Source: Arsukibacterium ikkense (GTDB taxonomy: Bacteria; Pseudomonadota; Gammaproteobacteria; Enterobacterales; Alteromonadaceae). From it: DNA of 64,000 bases. Below are positions 63,028-64,000 of this stretch, piece by piece (position 1 is the first letter of the stretch; each line of letters begins with the position of its first letter). The stretch lies in assembly GCF_000987775.1 (NCBI RefSeq), contig NZ_LAHO01000009.1, positions 1 to 64,000 of the forward strand, given 5' to 3'. Both the position numbers and the translations under genes were made by a program. The notes under the pieces are model-generated. The model searched no databases, was not told the origin of the DNA, and was given only the letters and a program-made list of their open reading frames with translations.

Positions 63028-64000
63028 GCAAAACGTGAAGTCAGGGTTTGATCGGCTGCTGGCTGGTTGCCTTAAGCAGAAATTACTGGTGTTGTTATTC
63101 AGTGGCTTGCTGTTAATTGTCGGGGTTGCTTATGCGCCTTTCGGTTGGCACACCGGCATGCCACTTAACCCGGTGGCGGTGGATGCTATTCCCAATCTTG
63201 GTGAAAACCAGCAAATTGTTTTTACTGACTGGCCTGGCCGCTCGCCGCAGGATGTGGAGGATCAGCTTAGTTATCCGCTTAGTGTCGCCTTAATGGGCGT
63301 ACCGGGCGTGAAGGACGTGCGTACCCTGTCGATGTTTGGCTTCTCCAGCATCGCCGTTATTTTTGATGAAGGTATTGAGTTTTATTGGGCGCGCAGCCGC
63401 TTGCTGGAAAAACTGGCCAGTTTACCGGCCAATACCCTGCCTGACGGCGTGCAACCTGCGCTCGGGCCCGATGCAACCGCACTGGGCCAGGTGTTCTGGT
63501 ACACCCTGGAAGGCCGCGACCCTGCCGGTAACCCTACCAGCGGCTGGGATTTAGAAGAAATACGCTCGGTGCAGGACTGGTATTTACGTACCGGCTTACT
63601 GGCGGCTGAAGGCATCAGTGAAGTCGCCTCTATTGGCGGTTATCAACGTGAATACCAGATTGAGGTAGACCCGGACTTGCTGCGTATTCATCAGGTCCGT
63701 TTCTCAGAGGTGACGGCGGCGGTAATGGCGGCTAATCTGGATGTCAGTGCCGGCAGCCGCGAAATTAATGGTGTTGAGTACCTGATCCGTGGTGTCGGTT
63801 TTATTAAAAGCTTGCAGGATATCGAGCAGGCGGTGGTGCGCCTGGCGGTGGATCTGACTCCTATCCGGGTGGCCGATGTGGCCCGGGTGCAGTTCGGGCC
63901 GGCTGCCCGGCGTGGTGCGCTGGATGTCAACGGCGCTGAAGCCGTCGGTGGCGTGGTCACAGTGCGCGAGGGCTATAATCCGCGCCAGGCCATCAGCAAT
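63014..64000 (+). CDS. cusA: CusA/CzcA-family RND efflux pump, truncated by window edge
   Basis: The first 329 residues of a heavy-metal RND pump; the reading frame stays open to the window end. The start ATG 63014 follows AAGGAGC. First membrane helix near 25-43, then NPVAVDAIPNLGENQQIV, WPGRSPQDVEDQLSYPL and SIAVIFDEGIEFYWARSRLLE, typical of CusA. Porter-domain sequence continues with IGGYQREYQIEVDP. Metal specificity residues lie beyond the edge, so copper or silver is inferred from its CusB-like partner. Confidence 0.87.
   Translation, partial: MPATEQNVKSGFDRLLAGCLKQKLLVLLFSGLLLIVGVAYAPFGWHTGMPLNPVAVDAIPNLGENQQIVFTDWPGRSPQDVEDQLSYPLSVALMGVPGVKDVRTLSMFGFSSIAVIFDEGIEFYWARSRLLEKLASLPANTLPDGVQPALGPDATALGQVFWYTLEGRDPAGNPTSGWDLEEIRSVQDWYLRTGLLAAEGISEVASIGGYQREYQIEVDPDLLRIHQVRFSEVTAAVMAANLDVSAGSREINGVEYLIRGVGFIKSLQDIEQAVVRLAVDLTPIRVADVARVQFGPAARRGALDVNGAEAVGGVVTVREGYNPRQAISN

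Overview
The window looks like chromosome of a marine or aquatic gammaproteobacterium of the Alteromonadales/Chromatiales type (Rheinheimera, Arsukibacterium, Alishewanella or relatives). This is inferred from gene content and order: rpsU-dnaG-rpoD, folB-folK-uppP, ygiM/ygiF-glnE, tolC/nudF-yqiB-cpdA-yqiA-parE-parC-plsC, a permease of the SO_0444 Cu/Zn family first named in Shewanella, and unlinked gspAB. No 16S rRNA gene is present, so the genus is not proven.

Layout. 0.4-5.3 kb: mtgA, a MetY-type sulfhydrylase, tpm, a small membrane protein, an EamA transporter and an SRPBCC protein. 5.4-7.6 kb: an AT-richer two-gene insert encoding a 71-aa protein and a 624-aa protein with a C-terminal PD-(D/E)XK nuclease signature. 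7.8-14.6 kb: LysE-type exporter, DUF502 and DUF2891 proteins, an orphan contractile-tail sheath protein, pepD, an alternative oxidase and a secreted Amidase_2. 14.9-22.3 kb: a compact integrative element of about 7.4 kb in tRNA-Ile2(CAU). It is bounded by 54-bp direct repeats and carries a tyrosine integrase, an AlpA-like regulator, small coupled genes, a primase-helicase-like protein, and repeat clusters that look like integrase arm sites and origin iterons. 22.4-30.2 kb: rpoD, dnaG and rpsU, diverging from tsaD, then plsY and folB-folK-uppP. 30.2-41.3 kb: cca, gspAB, a degenerate HD-GYP protein, lrp, ygiM, ygiF, glnE and a TcpQ-like protein. 41.3-53.2 kb: lpxL, tolC, nudF through parC, plsC and rraB. 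53.2-55.7 kb: a solute-binding protein and a TIGR03545 protein.

55.8-64 kb is a metal-handling region. A ZntR-type regulator overlaps a Cu/Zn permease gene, and both lie behind a MerR-type promoter with a 20-bp spacer. An ArsR-family regulator diverges from a second permease across repeated operator-like sites. After an amidase lipoprotein comes a CusB-like adaptor with extra metal-binding domains, and a CusA-like RND pump that runs off the right edge.

The parts least explained by known housekeeping are the tRNA-Ile2 element with its repeats, the lone nuclease operon at 5.4-7.6 kb, and the orphan sheath gene. Functions come from reading motifs by eye; no database search was run.
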